NCBI GenBank assembly: GCA_944389455.1
Contig: CALXMK010000007.1
Span: forward strand, 83,637-124,438
Source: an uncultured Verrucomicrobiota bacterium
Lineage (GTDB): Bacteria > Verrucomicrobiota > Verrucomicrobiia > Limisphaerales > UBA1412
Length of the DNA: 40,802 nucleotides
Direction of reading: 5' to 3'
The notes below the pieces were generated by a model. It worked only from the letters and a program-made list of their open reading frames with translations, was not told the origin of the DNA and did no database searches. The translations under genes and the position numbers were made by a program. Positions within the stretch are counted from its first letter, which is position 1. The number at the start of each line of letters is the position of its first letter. Positions 1 through 9,784 of the stretch are shown here, in pieces.

Positions 1-910
1 AAAAAGTAGGTATCTCTTTTAACCCTTGAATGATCTTATTTCTATAGGATGGATTATTAATAATGGATTGTCTCATCGTATCTTGAGAAAGAATATCTTC
101 AATAAAAATCCAGCTATAACTGCTTACTTTTGAAGGTAAATAATCAGGGTGAAAAGCTCTCGTTCTTAGAATAGAAGTTTGAGAGATAGTTAGAGGATAG
201 TTATAAATATGAGATTCTTCTGTAGGAGTGGAACCATCTAAGGTATATCGAATAATGCTATTGGGTTGTTCCGTTGTTAACTCTACTTGAAAAGGTTTTG
301 TATAAAATCCTCTTGGTTGTGAAACAGTAGGGGGGGGAATTCTTCCATTATAGGAAATATTTCCACTATTGATTCTTCTGGGAGTGGGAATAGTGTAATA
401 TGCCCTTTTGAAGGGGCGTTCACCGGTATAATCACCTATGATTCCATAGGATATATCAGTATATTGTTCAGGATATGCGGGAGTGATTTCATCAGCAATG
501 ATTCCATCAGGTGTAATAAGGGCTAGATATTCACCTGATTTGCTTAGGCTAAAGTTAACGTGCCACTCGCCAGAGACAATGGCGTTTGTTGATCCACTCG
601 CATAGAGAAGAAAATATCCATTACTGCGAATAGGAATATATTTATCTGCAGGGAATGTGAATTTGGTAGGTTTGCTTTGATCATCTGTCAGACTCCAACC
701 AGCCAAGTTAATTTCTTGATCCGTTGGATTATAAATTTCAATCCAATCTTCTGCTTTCCCTTCAATAGAAGTAATTCCTGTTTTATTTGATGCAACAAAT
801 TCGTTAATTACGAGAGAGAATGGATAAGAGTAAACGGGCTGAATTAAAGTAGAAAAGAGCAGAAAGAATAAATAAAAGTGTTTTTTTGTCATTTGGTTGG
901 TATTTCTCAT
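1..910 (-). CDS. Secreted lamin-tail / chitobiase-fold surface protein (5' part, runs off the window)
   Basis: The minus-strand frame is open from the start to the window edge, giving about 303 residues. It begins with a hydrophobic signal peptide (core FYLFFLLFSTLIQ, ending near VYS). A lamin-tail domain follows (VINEFVASN, then DWIEIYNPT, then LAGWSLTDD). Next comes a chitobiase-type C-terminal fold with the hallmark YTLDGSTPT. The last visible residues, LKEIPTF, are what usually precedes a CotH-like kinase domain, so the complete protein is probably a long LTD/CotH surface protein; that part is inference. The role is unknown, perhaps cell-surface binding or spore-coat-like phosphorylation. 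Two in-frame ATGs are possible (910 and 892). Neither has a good Shine-Dalgarno sequence, and both keep the signal peptide. Confidence 0.8.
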   Translation of the reverse strand, partial: MRNTNQMTKKHFYLFFLLFSTLIQPVYSYPFSLVINEFVASNKTGITSIEGKAEDWIEIYNPTDQEINLAGWSLTDDQSKPTKFTFPADKYIPIRSNGYFLLYASGSTNAIVSGEWHVNFSLSKSGEYLALITPDGIIADEITPAYPEQYTDISYGIIGDYTGERPFKRAYYTIPTPRRINSGNISYNGRIPPPTVSQPRGFYTKPFQVELTTEQPNSIIRYTLDGSTPTEESHIYNYPLTISQTSILRTRAFHPDYLPSKVSSYSWIFIEDILSQDTMRQSIINNPSYRNKIIQGLKEIPTF

Positions 911-947
911 AAATATAGTTATACTGGATACAACCTCTTGCTAGTAT

Positions 948-963
948 CGCATTTATTGTGCCA
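948..963 (-). promoter_or_regulatory. Candidate sigma-54 promoter of the lamin-tail gene
   Basis: Read on the minus strand, TGGCAC is followed by AATAA and ATGCG, so GG and GC are separated by the 10 nt typical of -24/-12 promoters. The -24 half is perfect and the -12 half is partial (ATGC instead of TTGC). A start about 12 nt downstream would give a leader of roughly 25 nt before the ATG at 910. No clear sigma-70 promoter was seen here. This is a single-site match and remains tentative. Confidence 0.3.
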
Positions 964-1002
964 TTTTTTATCAATTCTTGGAGGAAATAACAAGAGTTTT
1001 AT

Positions 1003-1040
1003 AGAAAAATTAAAGCATAGTCTTTATGACTATGCTTTAA
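1003..1040 (-). terminator. Rho-independent terminator of rpoD
   Basis: A perfect 13-bp stem (arms 1010-1022 and 1028-1040) with a 5-nt loop lies 26 nt after the rpoD stop. In the minus-strand direction it is followed by ATTTTTCTAT. It separates rpoD from the lamin-tail gene. Confidence 0.85.
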
Positions 1041-1065
1041 TTTATTGAAATATGAAAAGTGAATT

Positions 1066-3228
1066 TTAAATATCTTCTTCTAAAGAGTCGCTTTCCAAAA
1101 ATCCTTGCAGTTGGCGGATCCTTGTAGGATGTCTCATTTTTCGCAATGCCTTAGCTTCAATTTGTCTAATGCGTTCGCGTGTAACTTTAAATTTTTTGCC
1201 AACTTCTTCTAATGTACGTGAATATCCGTCTCCAAGCCCAAAACGCAGTTCCAGTACATGTCGTTCTCTTTCAGTCAAAGTAGTTAAAACATCACTGATA
1301 CGTTCTTTAAGTAAACTATAACTGGTAACTTCAGAGGGGTTTTCTGCTGTTTTATCTTCTAAGAAATCTCCAAAATTAGTATCTTCGCTGTCCCCTACAG
1401 GTGATTGTAAAGAAATAGGCTGCTGAGCCATTTTTAGAACAGTTCTGACACGATCTACTTCCATGGAGAGTTCTTCGGCAATTTCTTCCGGAGAAGGCTC
1501 ACGGCCAAGATCTTGAAGAAGTTTTTTCTGTGCTCGCATGAGTTTATTTAATGTTTCAATCATGTGCACAGGGATTCTTATCGTACGGGCTTGATCAGCA
1601 ATAGAGCGAGTAATAGCTTGTCGAATCCACCATGTTGCATAGGTGCTGAATTTATATCCGCGACGATATTCGAACTTTTCAACAGCCTTCATTAATCCCA
1701 TGTTGCCTTCTTGGATTAAATCGAGAAAAGAGAGACCTCTATTTGTATGTTTTTTTGCTATTGAGATAACTAGCCTGAGATTTGCTTCAATCATTTCAGT
1801 CTTAGCTTTATGAGCTTTTTGAGAGAAATTCTGTAGCAATTTATAGCGTTCCATGAAATTTGATTCTTTCATTCGAACTAGTTTTTCCAGATCAGAAATC
1901 TCTTTTTGCTTGGCTTTAATAAGAGCTGAGTTTATTACTGTTGAATTTTTATTTTCTAGGGGAGCCAGTACTTTACGGGCAGCTAGAAATTTTTCATGAA
2001 TATTAGAAACAGTTTGAGATATTTCATCAATGACTTTTTGCTTAAACTGGAATTTAGGCAACATTTTTTTCAATTTAGCATGAGCGTCATTGAATTCTTT
2101 TAATAAAGCAGAGTAGCGTTTACTCTCTTTGGATTCTTTATAAGAAGCGAGATTTTCATAGCATTTTTCTACTTTATCATCCTGTTCCAACACCTTTTTG
2201 ATAAGCCCTTTAAGAGTCTTAATATAAGTATCTCTGCTCTCTAGTTTTTGATCTTGTACGATTTGTTCAAAAGAAGATTCGTCGGAAAGAGCATCGTTGA
2301 CGTTACTCCCTATATCTACGCTAGAAAAACTGTTTTCTTGAAGTTGAACAATACGATCAAATCTTTCTTTAGGTACTTCAGCTATCAGTTTTTCAGCCCG
2401 AGTGACGTGTTCTTTAGCCGTGAAGCCCATGTTATAAATAATTTCACGAACTTCTGTTTCTGCATCTTCAATTCGTTTGCTGATGTCAACCTCTTGATCG
2501 CGATTAAGTAATGGAACTTGTCCCATCTGTTTGAGGTACATACGAACGGGATCGTCGAGAATATCTTGGTCTGCCTTTAATTTTTCATCTTCCAGATCCT
2601 GATCATTCTTCTCATTAAGAGGTTCAGAGACTTCTAACTCTATCCCTCGTTTGTGCAGCTCCGAAGAAACTAGATCTAACTCATCGGGAGTTCCATCAGG
2701 TAAGGCATCAATGATGTCGTCATAGCTTAGATATTTATTTTCCTGATATATTTTGATGAGTTGTCCTATTTTTTCTTTTAAGAGAAGAGGAATCTCTCTT
2801 GAATCGGAATAGGAATCTCCTATCTCAGAAGTTTTCTCTGCTGGTGATAGCTTGACATTTTTAGAGTTTTCTTTTTTTGTGGATGGTCTCTTATTTTTTT
2901 TCTTTTCTGAAGATGGAGTTTTCTCTTTTTTGGATGCAACAGCATCGGATATTGAAGATTTATCTGTTTTTAATTTATTTGAAGCAGAATCTTCTACAGC
3001 AGAGGATTGTTTTTTTGTTTTAGCTGTTGCCGATGTAATATTAGTTGTATCCGATAAAAACGACTTCTTGTCTTTAGCCAAAGCAGTTTCCTTTTTCTTA
3101 ACTGCTTTTTCCAGATGGAGCGTCTCCTTTTTCTCTAGAACTTTATCTTTTTTCCCAGAAGATTGAGCTTTTTTAGAGGTAGTGGATTTAGTGCTCTTCT
3201 TTGCTTTAGAATTTGAATTAGATGCCAT
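1066..3228 (-). CDS. rpoD: RNA polymerase primary sigma factor RpoD (sigma-70)
   Basis: This is the housekeeping sigma factor that directs RNA polymerase to -35/-10 promoters. The 720-residue protein has the full primary-sigma layout. Region 1.1 is near 150-200 ([19 protein letters not shown]), region 1.2 begins at [11 protein letters not shown], and region 2 spans about 478-556 ([44 protein letters not shown]). Region 3 follows, and region 4 has its helix-turn-helix at about 672-698 ([20 protein letters not shown]). The unusual part is a leader of about 140 residues very rich in Lys, Ser and Thr, with no predicted fold. The ATG lies 22-30 nt after a good promoter. Sequences matching its expected recognition site (TTGACA, 16-17 nt, TAnAnT) precede rpsT, tRNA-Cys, tRNA-Gly and tmRNA in this window. 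Confidence 0.97.
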   Translation of the reverse strand: MASNSNSKAKKSTKSTTSKKAQSSGKKDKVLEKKETLHLEKAVKKKETALAKDKKSFLSDTTNITSATAKTKKQSSAVEDSASNKLKTDKSSISDAVASKKEKTPSSEKKKNKRPSTKKENSKNVKLSPAEKTSEIGDSYSDSREIPLLLKEKIGQLIKIYQENKYLSYDDIIDALPDGTPDELDLVSSELHKRGIELEVSEPLNEKNDQDLEDEKLKADQDILDDPVRMYLKQMGQVPLLNRDQEVDISKRIEDAETEVREIIYNMGFTAKEHVTRAEKLIAEVPKERFDRIVQLQENSFSSVDIGSNVNDALSDESSFEQIVQDQKLESRDTYIKTLKGLIKKVLEQDDKVEKCYENLASYKESKESKRYSALLKEFNDAHAKLKKMLPKFQFKQKVIDEISQTVSNIHEKFLAARKVLAPLENKNSTVINSALIKAKQKEISDLEKLVRMKESNFMERYKLLQNFSQKAHKAKTEMIEANLRLVISIAKKHTNRGLSFLDLIQEGNMGLMKAVEKFEYRRGYKFSTYATWWIRQAITRSIADQARTIRIPVHMIETLNKLMRAQKKLLQDLGREPSPEEIAEELSMEVDRVRTVLKMAQQPISLQSPVGDSEDTNFGDFLEDKTAENPSEVTSYSLLKERISDVLTTLTERERHVLELRFGLGDGYSRTLEEVGKKFKVTRERIRQIEAKALRKMRHPTRIRQLQGFLESDSLEEDI

Positions 3229-3257
3229 ATCAACTTCTGCTCTAAGACAGATGAAAA

Positions 3258-3286
3258 AGTATATATGAGTTCAATATGGTTTTCAA
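3258..3286 (-). promoter_or_regulatory. rpoD promoter (sigma-70 type)
   Basis: On the minus strand, TTGAAA (3281-3286) and TATACT (3258-3263) are separated by 17 nt. The predicted start is about 20 nt upstream of the rpoD ATG. Confidence 0.6.
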
Positions 3287-3966
3287 GTTGAAATGGCATT
3301 TTTATCAGAATTTTGTTAGTTGTTTTGGATCAATATTTGAAGATTCAATTAAAAGCTGAAACTTAAAGATGCCTCGAAAGGATGCTTCAAGGTTGGATAA
3401 TATTTACAATATCTCAAATAGATCTATATTGAAATATTATAAATATATCTCATTGCTAAATAGATGTGTTTGAAAGAAAAGATATATGGATTAGAAAAGT
3501 TCGAAGTCAGATGAACTATTTATATTGAATTGACATCATGTTTTATAAAGTAGTGTCTTTTTACATTCTGTTGCCGAAGAGAATTATTGTTATACTTTTG
3601 ATTAATTAAAAGCAGCAGCTATGCCTTTTGGTTTTACATATTCAAATGTAAAAGAGGATTGTTGTTATTTGGGAGTGAAACCTCTATATGCGACTAAAAT
3701 ATTGTAAACGGAAATCGAAAGTCAGTATATCTTTTTTATTTATTAACTTTATGGTTTCTAAGTGGTTATTTCTTGTTTCAAGAAAAATGCAGAGTTTTTC
3801 AAATTTTATACTCGAATGATCATTAGTATAGAATTTTGAGCAGCGATTCTTAAAAAGAGTTTTATTTTATCCTATGGTTACGATTTTTTAATGGATTTCT
3901 TCCACTAGAAGGAAAACATGAATTTTTAAAGATATTGCTTAGCCGATAGAAGTGATAATAAAACAT
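3287..3966. other. 680-bp AT-rich intergenic region between secA and rpoD
   Basis: No reading frame or known RNA gene is supported. The only structures seen are an 8-bp AT stem (TTTTACAT/ATGTAAAA, arms 3632-3639 and 3646-3653, 6-nt loop) and an imperfect tandem 13-mer starting GATGCcTCgA and GATGCtTCaA near 3368-3393. Neither resembles a family I recognise. Confidence 0.4.
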
Positions 3967-4010
3967 AAAACAGCTCCTGGAAAAACTTTAAGTTTTATAG
4001 GAGCTGTTTT
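3967..4010 (-). terminator. Terminator of secA
   Basis: A 12-bp perfect stem (AAAACAGCTCCT at 3967-3978 with AGGAGCTGTTTT at 3999-4010) has an internal mini-stem in its loop. On the minus strand it is followed by TTTTATGTTTTATT. It lies about 30 nt past the secA stop, and the plus-strand side is also T-rich. Confidence 0.8.
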
Positions 4011-4037
4011 TATAAAAAACTGAACCTGAAATTAAAT

Positions 4038-7000
4038 TTAGTTGTTCTCTTCTTTTTTAGTATTACTGCTGTGACTGAGAATACCGCAGCAATGCTTAAA
4101 TTTTTTCCCGCTACCACATGGGCAAGGATCGTTTCTCCCTACATGAGGATGACGACGAAATGGCTTAGGTTTAGAAACAGACGCTTGGTTCTGAGATTCG
4201 GAATCAAGAGGTTCGTTTCCACCTTCAGGAGAATGAATCATTTTGGCCTTGGAAAGATTTTGGAGGAATTGTTGGAAAGCCATTAGACTTGAGGCACTGC
4301 GGAAGATGTTATGGCAAATTTGAGTTTTGATATTCATCATAAGTTCATCAAATGTTTTATATGCTTCTGCCTTATATTCCAAGAGTGGATCACGTTGTCC
4401 GTAGGCTCTTAGAGAAATAGCATTGCGCAGATGATCCATATGATAAAGATGCTCTTGCCATAATCGGTCAATGGCGCTGAGAATGGTATAACGCTCTACG
4501 CTCTTAAGTGCGACAGGATTTTCAAAGCTGGCTTTGAGAAGATATGCGTCGCGAATTTCGTTAACCAAATATGCTGCAACTGCAAACTGCTGAGGATTTA
4601 GATCTCCATAGATAGATTCTTTAATTGGTTTTTCAGAAGCACCTGTTGCAACTTCTATCAATTTTTCCTGAGTCATTGAGAGTGGAAAATGAAGATTGAC
4701 CCAATTGAGAAGTTCTTTAGTGTTCCAAGCATCAATCTCCTGATCTGGAAGACTGCAATTGGCTACTTTCTGGAGGACAACTTCCTCCATTACATCAAGT
4801 AAACGATCCTGAACATCATCAGCTCGAATAATTTCATTACGGAAACCATAAACGACTTCGCGTTGTTTATTCATTACGTCGTCGTATTCCAAGGTGCGCT
4901 TACGAATTTGATAGTGATGCTGCTCAACTCTCTTTTGTGCTGTTTGGATAGATCTGCTCAGAAGAGGATGAGTTAATTCTTGGCCTTCTTCTAATCCGAC
5001 TCTTTCCATAACCTTGATAATACGATCAGAACCGAAAAGACGCATTACATCATCTTCTAAAGAAATGAAGAAATGAGATGAGCCTGGATCGCCTTGACGT
5101 GCACAACGTCCACGCAGCTGACGATCAATACGTCTTGATTCATGTCGTTCAGTACCAATAACATGAAGTCCACCAAGTTCTGATACTCCCTCTCCTAGTT
5201 TGATGTCTGTTCCACGACCCGCCATATTAGTGGCAATAGTTACGGAGCCACGTTGGCCAGCTCGAGCGACGATTTCCGCTTCTTGTTGATGATGTTTGGC
5301 GTTAAGTACACTATGAGGGATATTTTCTTTTCTCAACATATGGGATAGCAATTCACTGCTTTCCACAGAACGAGTCCCAACAAGGATAGGTCTGCCCATC
5401 CGATGCATTTCCTGTATTTCTTTAACAACGGCGTTATATTTTTCACGTTGAGTCTTGTATACCGAATCATTGGCATCTTTGCGGGCAACGGTTTTATTAG
5501 TGGGAATTACTAGGACTTTAAGCTTATAGATGTCGAAAAATTCATTTGCTTCCGTTTCGGCTGTACCAGTCATGCCAGCTAGTTTTTTGTAAAGGCGGAA
5601 ATAGTTCTGAATAGTGATGGTAGCAAGAGTTTGTGTTTCTCTTTCGATTTCAACTCCTTCTTTAGCTTCAACAGCTTGATGTAGACCATCACTCCAGCGG
5701 CGGCCACTCATGAGTCGTCCAGTGTGCTCATCCACAATAATGACTTTGTTGTTTTGGACAACATATTGGACATCTTTAAGGAAGAGACAATAAGCTTTTA
5801 AAAGCTGCGAAATAACATGAATTTGGGCTGATTTAGCTTCAAATTCTTGCTGAATGGCATTTTTGAGTTCCATCTTTTTAGCTGGATCATATGCCGGATT
5901 GATGTCGATATCATGGAAAGCCGTGATGGTATCTGGAAGAACGAAGGCTTCGGGATCGTTTGGCTGAAGATAGTTTCTTCCTTTTTCAGTTAGATCTGCG
6001 TCATGCCCCTTTTCATCTACAGCAAAATATAGCTCTTCTTTTTGAGCATAGAGAGCGCGTTTAGTTTGATCGGAATGAAGCTCCAGTTCTGTATCATTGA
6101 CTAAGCGGAGGTTGTCGGGATCCTCCATCATTGCCAAGAAGGCAGGCATCTTGGGTGCACCAATTTTAGTTCGATAGAGAAGAATCCCAATTTCTTGCTT
6201 AAGTTCTCCGACTTTTTCTGAGCGGGGATCTTTTGCTTTCTCTTTTTCTAATTCTTTAGAGAGTTTTTTAACTTCTTCAAGATACCCTGCACAATGGCGG
6301 CGTTGTAATTCAACAAGACCAGCAATTCTAGGTTTAAATTGTACATAGAGGTTGTTATCAAAAGCAACAACAGATGGGCCGCTGATGATAAGAGGAACAC
6401 GAGCTTCATCAATTAAGATAGAATCTACTTCATCAACAATGGCGAAATTGTGACCGCGCTGAACTTGTTCCGCGGCAGTAGTAGCCATGCCGTTATCTCT
6501 TAAGTAGTCGAATCCATATTCAGCATTGGTTCCGTAAGTGATATCACAGGCATATTGTTCTTTTCGTTCTAGAGGGGATTGATCGTGAAGAATACAGCCT
6601 ACTGTAAGGCCAAGAAAACGGAAAATAGTTCCCATCCATTCACTGTCGCGTTGTGCCAGATAGTCGTTGACGGTAACAAGATGAGCGCCACGACCACTGA
6701 GAGCATTGAGATAAAGAGGAAGTGTAGCAACAAGAGTTTTACCTTCACCCGTGGCCATTTCTGAAATCATCCCTTTATGAAGTGCAATACCTCCTATCAA
6801 CTGGACGTCAAAAGGAATCATATCCCAGATGATTTTTTGGCCACGGACATCAATTTCTCGTCCAACCAGCCTACGGCAAGCGTTTTTGACTACCGCAAAA
6901 GCTTCAGGAAGAACATCATCAAGAGCTTGTGCGCGTTGATCATAGTCCTCGATTGCGGAGATAGAGGCTTTCCAATGAGCTGTTTTTTCACGCAGTGCTT

Positions 7001-7121
7001 CGTCCGGAAGAGATTGCAGATCTTTCTCGATAGCATTGATTTTATTAACTAAAACGCGAAGTTTTTTTACTTCGCGATCATTTTTAGTCCCAAATATTTT
7101 TTTAAATAAATAGCCGATCAT
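4038..7121 (-). CDS. secA: Preprotein translocase ATPase SecA
   Basis: This is the motor that pushes unfolded preproteins through SecYEG. Walker A is at about 122-129 (MATGEGKT) and the DEVD Walker B at about 230-233 (FAIVDEVDSILIDEAR). Other landmarks are GMTGTAETE in the first helicase half, ATNMAGRGTDIKLG, and the arginine-finger region RIDRQLRGRCARQGDPGSS. The C-terminal zinc-binding SEC-C motif is CPCGSGKKFKHCCG. At 1027 residues it is longer than the E. coli protein (901). The extra length lies mainly in a charged insertion at about 255-330 (VKKLSKELEKEKAKD) within the preprotein cross-linking region, a pattern seen in PVC bacteria. It is monocistronic, with its own promoter and terminator. 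Confidence 0.98.
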   Translation of the reverse strand: MIGYLFKKIFGTKNDREVKKLRVLVNKINAIEKDLQSLPDEALREKTAHWKASISAIEDYDQRAQALDDVLPEAFAVVKNACRRLVGREIDVRGQKIIWDMIPFDVQLIGGIALHKGMISEMATGEGKTLVATLPLYLNALSGRGAHLVTVNDYLAQRDSEWMGTIFRFLGLTVGCILHDQSPLERKEQYACDITYGTNAEYGFDYLRDNGMATTAAEQVQRGHNFAIVDEVDSILIDEARVPLIISGPSVVAFDNNLYVQFKPRIAGLVELQRRHCAGYLEEVKKLSKELEKEKAKDPRSEKVGELKQEIGILLYRTKIGAPKMPAFLAMMEDPDNLRLVNDTELELHSDQTKRALYAQKEELYFAVDEKGHDADLTEKGRNYLQPNDPEAFVLPDTITAFHDIDINPAYDPAKKMELKNAIQQEFEAKSAQIHVISQLLKAYCLFLKDVQYVVQNNKVIIVDEHTGRLMSGRRWSDGLHQAVEAKEGVEIERETQTLATITIQNYFRLYKKLAGMTGTAETEANEFFDIYKLKVLVIPTNKTVARKDANDSVYKTQREKYNAVVKEIQEMHRMGRPILVGTRSVESSELLSHMLRKENIPHSVLNAKHHQQEAEIVARAGQRGSVTIATNMAGRGTDIKLGEGVSELGGLHVIGTERHESRRIDRQLRGRCARQGDPGSSHFFISLEDDVMRLFGSDRIIKVMERVGLEEGQELTHPLLSRSIQTAQKRVEQHHYQIRKRTLEYDDVMNKQREVVYGFRNEIIRADDVQDRLLDVMEEVVLQKVANCSLPDQEIDAWNTKELLNWVNLHFPLSMTQEKLIEVATGASEKPIKESIYGDLNPQQFAVAAYLVNEIRDAYLLKASFENPVALKSVERYTILSAIDRLWQEHLYHMDHLRNAISLRAYGQRDPLLEYKAEAYKTFDELMMNIKTQICHNIFRSASSLMAFQQFLQNLSKAKMIHSPEGGNEPLDSESQNQASVSKPKPFRRHPHVGRNDPCPCGSGKKFKHCCGILSHSSNTKKEENN

Positions 7122-7141
7122 ATCGCCGACAACTTTCTCAG

Positions 7142-7169
7142 TTTATCCTCAAAAAAATCAATAAGTCAA
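7142..7169 (-). promoter_or_regulatory. Probable secA promoter
   Basis: On the minus strand, TTGACT (7164-7169), a 16-nt spacer and GATAAA (7142-7147) lie just upstream of the secA ATG. The -10 element is weak. Confidence 0.4.
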
Positions 7170-7314
7170 TTCTGTTCTGATGGTATTGATGGATTGGAGA
7201 GAAGATTTAAAATGAGTGTATAAAAATTATGTTTTATTTTATTTTGAAAATGTGTAAACTCTCCTGTCTATATTTTTGGGTGGAAATATATTAGAGATCA
7301 GATGAGATAAATAT

Positions 7315-8382
7315 ATGAGAAAATGTTTGCAGACTTTAGGTTTGTTTTTTGTTTTGGCGATTGCCTTTCAAGCAACAGATGAATTTTGCTTGCTTGCTAA
7401 TGCTGCCGATGAACAAAAAACAATTGCTCCTGCTCCTCTTTTCAGAGATCCAATATATGATGGGGCGGCGGATCCTGTGTTGATTTGGAATCATGAAGAA
7501 GAATCTTGGTGGATGCTTTATACTGCCAGGCGAGCGAATGCGGATGCTCCGGATGTGTCATATTGTTATGGATGTAATATTGGAGTAGCTTCATCGAGAG
7601 ATAACGGTAAAACATGGGTTTATAGGGGAGAATTAGATTTAGCTATAGAGCCGGGAAGAAATACATTTTGGGCGCCCGATGTAGTTTATTACCAAGGAAA
7701 ATATCATCTTTTTGTGGCTTATATACAGGGAGCTTATTCACATTGGGGAGGAAATAAACGTTTAGCTCATTATACTTCTTCGAATTTATGGGATTGGAAG
7801 TTTGAGAATTTTCTTCCGATTTCATCTACGAGTGTAATAGATGCAACTCTGCTTCAGATGCCAGATGGAAATTGGTGGTTGTGGTACAAGGATGAGAATA
7901 GGGGGAGTGTAACAATGAAAGCTGAAAGCCGTGATTTAATGGAGTGGAAAACGAATGATCAACCTGCTATTGGAGGAAGAGGACATGAGGGGCCAAAGGC
8001 TTTTCGTTTTGGGGGGTATTATTGGATGGTAACGGATGAATGGCAAGGCATGAGAGTTTATCGTTCGAATGATTGTATTACCTGGGAAAAACAGGGGTTG
8101 ATTTTGGACAAAGCGACTTCTCGCACAGACGATACTCCATCGGGAGCGCATGGTGATGTAGTAGTAGTAGAAGATAGAGAGGGTAAAAACAAAAGAGCTT
8201 ATGTGATTTATTTTACTCACCCGGGACGTGAAACTCATTCATCTGGCAGTATGGATGAAAATGGAGTCTATCCTTATAGTATACGACGTTCTTCAATTCA
8301 GGTTGGAGAGCTTCGCTTAAAAAATGGGACATTGGAATGTGAGAGGGAGAATTTTGATTTTTATTTGCCTGCACAAAAATAG
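7315..8382 (+). CDS. Secreted GH43-like five-bladed beta-propeller glycoside hydrolase
   Basis: A signal peptide (residues 1-30, ending LLANA) marks export. The mature protein reads as a five-bladed propeller of the GH43/GH117 group. Blade 1 has YDGAADPVLIW with a candidate catalytic base Asp53. FWAPDVVYYQGKYHLFVAYI follows at about 119-138. SVIDATLL supplies Asp176 as likely pKa modulator, and GHEGPKAF supplies Glu225 as likely acid. A later GAHGDVVVV could carry the conserved propeller histidine. The substrate cannot be read from sequence; an arabinose-, xylose- or galactose-type plant or algal glycan is plausible. It opens a three-gene set with an MFS transporter and an FG-GAP protein, suggesting release outside the cell and uptake of the product. 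Confidence 0.75.
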   Translation: MRKCLQTLGLFFVLAIAFQATDEFCLLANAADEQKTIAPAPLFRDPIYDGAADPVLIWNHEEESWWMLYTARRANADAPDVSYCYGCNIGVASSRDNGKTWVYRGELDLAIEPGRNTFWAPDVVYYQGKYHLFVAYIQGAYSHWGGNKRLAHYTSSNLWDWKFENFLPISSTSVIDATLLQMPDGNWWLWYKDENRGSVTMKAESRDLMEWKTNDQPAIGGRGHEGPKAFRFGGYYWMVTDEWQGMRVYRSNDCITWEKQGLILDKATSRTDDTPSGAHGDVVVVEDREGKNKRAYVIYFTHPGRETHSSGSMDENGVYPYSIRRSSIQVGELRLKNGTLECERENFDFYLPAQK

Positions 8383-8441
8383 ATCTCCAATTAAAATGAT
8401 GAAAGAGGCTGGATAAGTTGAAAGTTGTTTGATTTTTTAAG

Positions 8442-8458
8442 TTATTCTAGTAGAATAA
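8442..8458. promoter_or_regulatory. Perfect 17-bp palindrome upstream of the MFS gene
   Basis: TTATTCTA-G-TAGAATAA is a perfect dyad ending 9 nt before the transporter ATG. It could be an operator for a sugar-responsive regulator or an RNA hairpin limiting translation. No regulator is encoded beside it. Confidence 0.3.
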
Positions 8459-8467
8459 AAAAGATGT

Positions 8468-9766
8468 ATGGTAATAGAATTTGGCAAGAGTGTTATTCCC
8501 AGTAATCAGAAAAAGACTCATGTCCGTTATGGAGTGATTTTTTTTGCTATGACTCTGGCTGTTATTACTTACATCGATAGAGTCTGTATGTCTTTGGCTG
8601 CTCCAGAAATACAGAATGAGTTTTCCCTTTCGGATACACAAAAAGGACTTCTTTTTTCGGCATTTGCCTTGGCTTATGGGTTGTTTGAAATTCCGACAGG
8701 TTGGCTAGGAGATCGTTTTGGTGTTCGAAAAGTCCTCATGAGGATAGTCTTGTGGTGGTCTATTTTTACGATGTTAACTGGCTGTGCCCGAACTTATATT
8801 ATAATGTTGATTACACGTTTTATGTTCGGAGCTGGTGAGGCTGGAGCTTTCCCCAACATGACAAGAATGTTTGCAGTATGGCTGCCGAAATCAGAAAGAG
8901 TGACAGCTCAAGGATGGATGTGGTTGGCTGCACGCTGGGGAGGTGCTTTTACACCGTTATTAGTAGCGTTATTTATTAGTTGGTATTCGTGGAGAGTTGC
9001 CTTTCTTACCTTTGGATTATTGGGGATAGTATGGGCATTTAGTTTTTATTTTTGGTATAAAGATAATCCAGCGGATCATCCCAAGATATCTTCTCAGGAA
9101 TTAGAATTGCTTCCTAAAAAGGTTGAGTTAGAAGTGCATGAGACTGTTCCTCTGAAAAAACTTTTAATCAATCGCGATGTTGTGTTGCTTTGGGTGCAAT
9201 TTTTTTGTCTTAATTACGGAGCTTGTTTTTATATTACATGGCTACCGACTTATTTAATAGATTATCGTGGGACAACTTTGGAGAAAGGTGCTTTTTTATC
9301 TGGATTTCCTCTATTTTTTGGTGGAATTGGTTCTTTAGTTTGTGGCTATTTATTAGCATATTTAATTCGTCAAATTGGAGTAGCAAGTCATGCTAGGCGA
9401 TACATGGGAATTGTTGGATTTATAGGCGCTTCTGGTTTTTTGGCAGCTTCGGCATTTATTGCAAGTCCTGTTTTAGCTATGATTGCGATGGGATGTTCCA
9501 GTTTTTGTAATGATTTAGTCATGCCCCCTAGTTGGAGCGCTTGTTCAGATTTAGGGGGTAAGTTTTGTGGTACTGTTTCTGGAAGTATGAATATGGTAGG
9601 ACAACTTGCCAATGTGGCAATGCCTGTTTTAACAGGTTGCATGTTAGGTGGTCTTGGATTTAAATGGCCTATAATTATTTGTATATCAGCTGGTATCTAT
9701 TTTTTAGGGGCTATTTGCTGGGTGTTTATTAAAAGTGATAGACCGATAGTAAGTGAACCGATATAG
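8468..9766 (+). CDS. MFS transporter, anion:cation symporter (ACS)-like family
   Basis: This 432-residue inner-membrane protein has about 12 hydrophobic segments. The MFS loop 2-3 signature is visible as GWLGDRFGVRKVLMR at about 78-92. GAGEAGAFPNMTRMFAVW at about 120-137 is typical of the ACS group of hexuronate, galactonate and related acid-sugar transporters. Probable role: proton-coupled uptake of a sugar acid or short oligosaccharide released by the GH43-like enzyme 85 bp upstream. The substrate is inference. The start lacks a strong Shine-Dalgarno sequence and follows a palindrome. Confidence 0.85.
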   Translation: MVIEFGKSVIPSNQKKTHVRYGVIFFAMTLAVITYIDRVCMSLAAPEIQNEFSLSDTQKGLLFSAFALAYGLFEIPTGWLGDRFGVRKVLMRIVLWWSIFTMLTGCARTYIIMLITRFMFGAGEAGAFPNMTRMFAVWLPKSERVTAQGWMWLAARWGGAFTPLLVALFISWYSWRVAFLTFGLLGIVWAFSFYFWYKDNPADHPKISSQELELLPKKVELEVHETVPLKKLLINRDVVLLWVQFFCLNYGACFYITWLPTYLIDYRGTTLEKGAFLSGFPLFFGGIGSLVCGYLLAYLIRQIGVASHARRYMGIVGFIGASGFLAASAFIASPVLAMIAMGCSSFCNDLVMPPSWSACSDLGGKFCGTVSGSMNMVGQLANVAMPVLTGCMLGGLGFKWPIIICISAGIYFLGAICWVFIKSDRPIVSEPI

Positions 9767-9784
9767 TAAAAGAAGAATGATATT

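Noticed and set aside
3530..3560. TTGACA at about 3530 as the promoter of a small RNA
   Set aside because: No -10 element at proper spacing and no terminator downstream.
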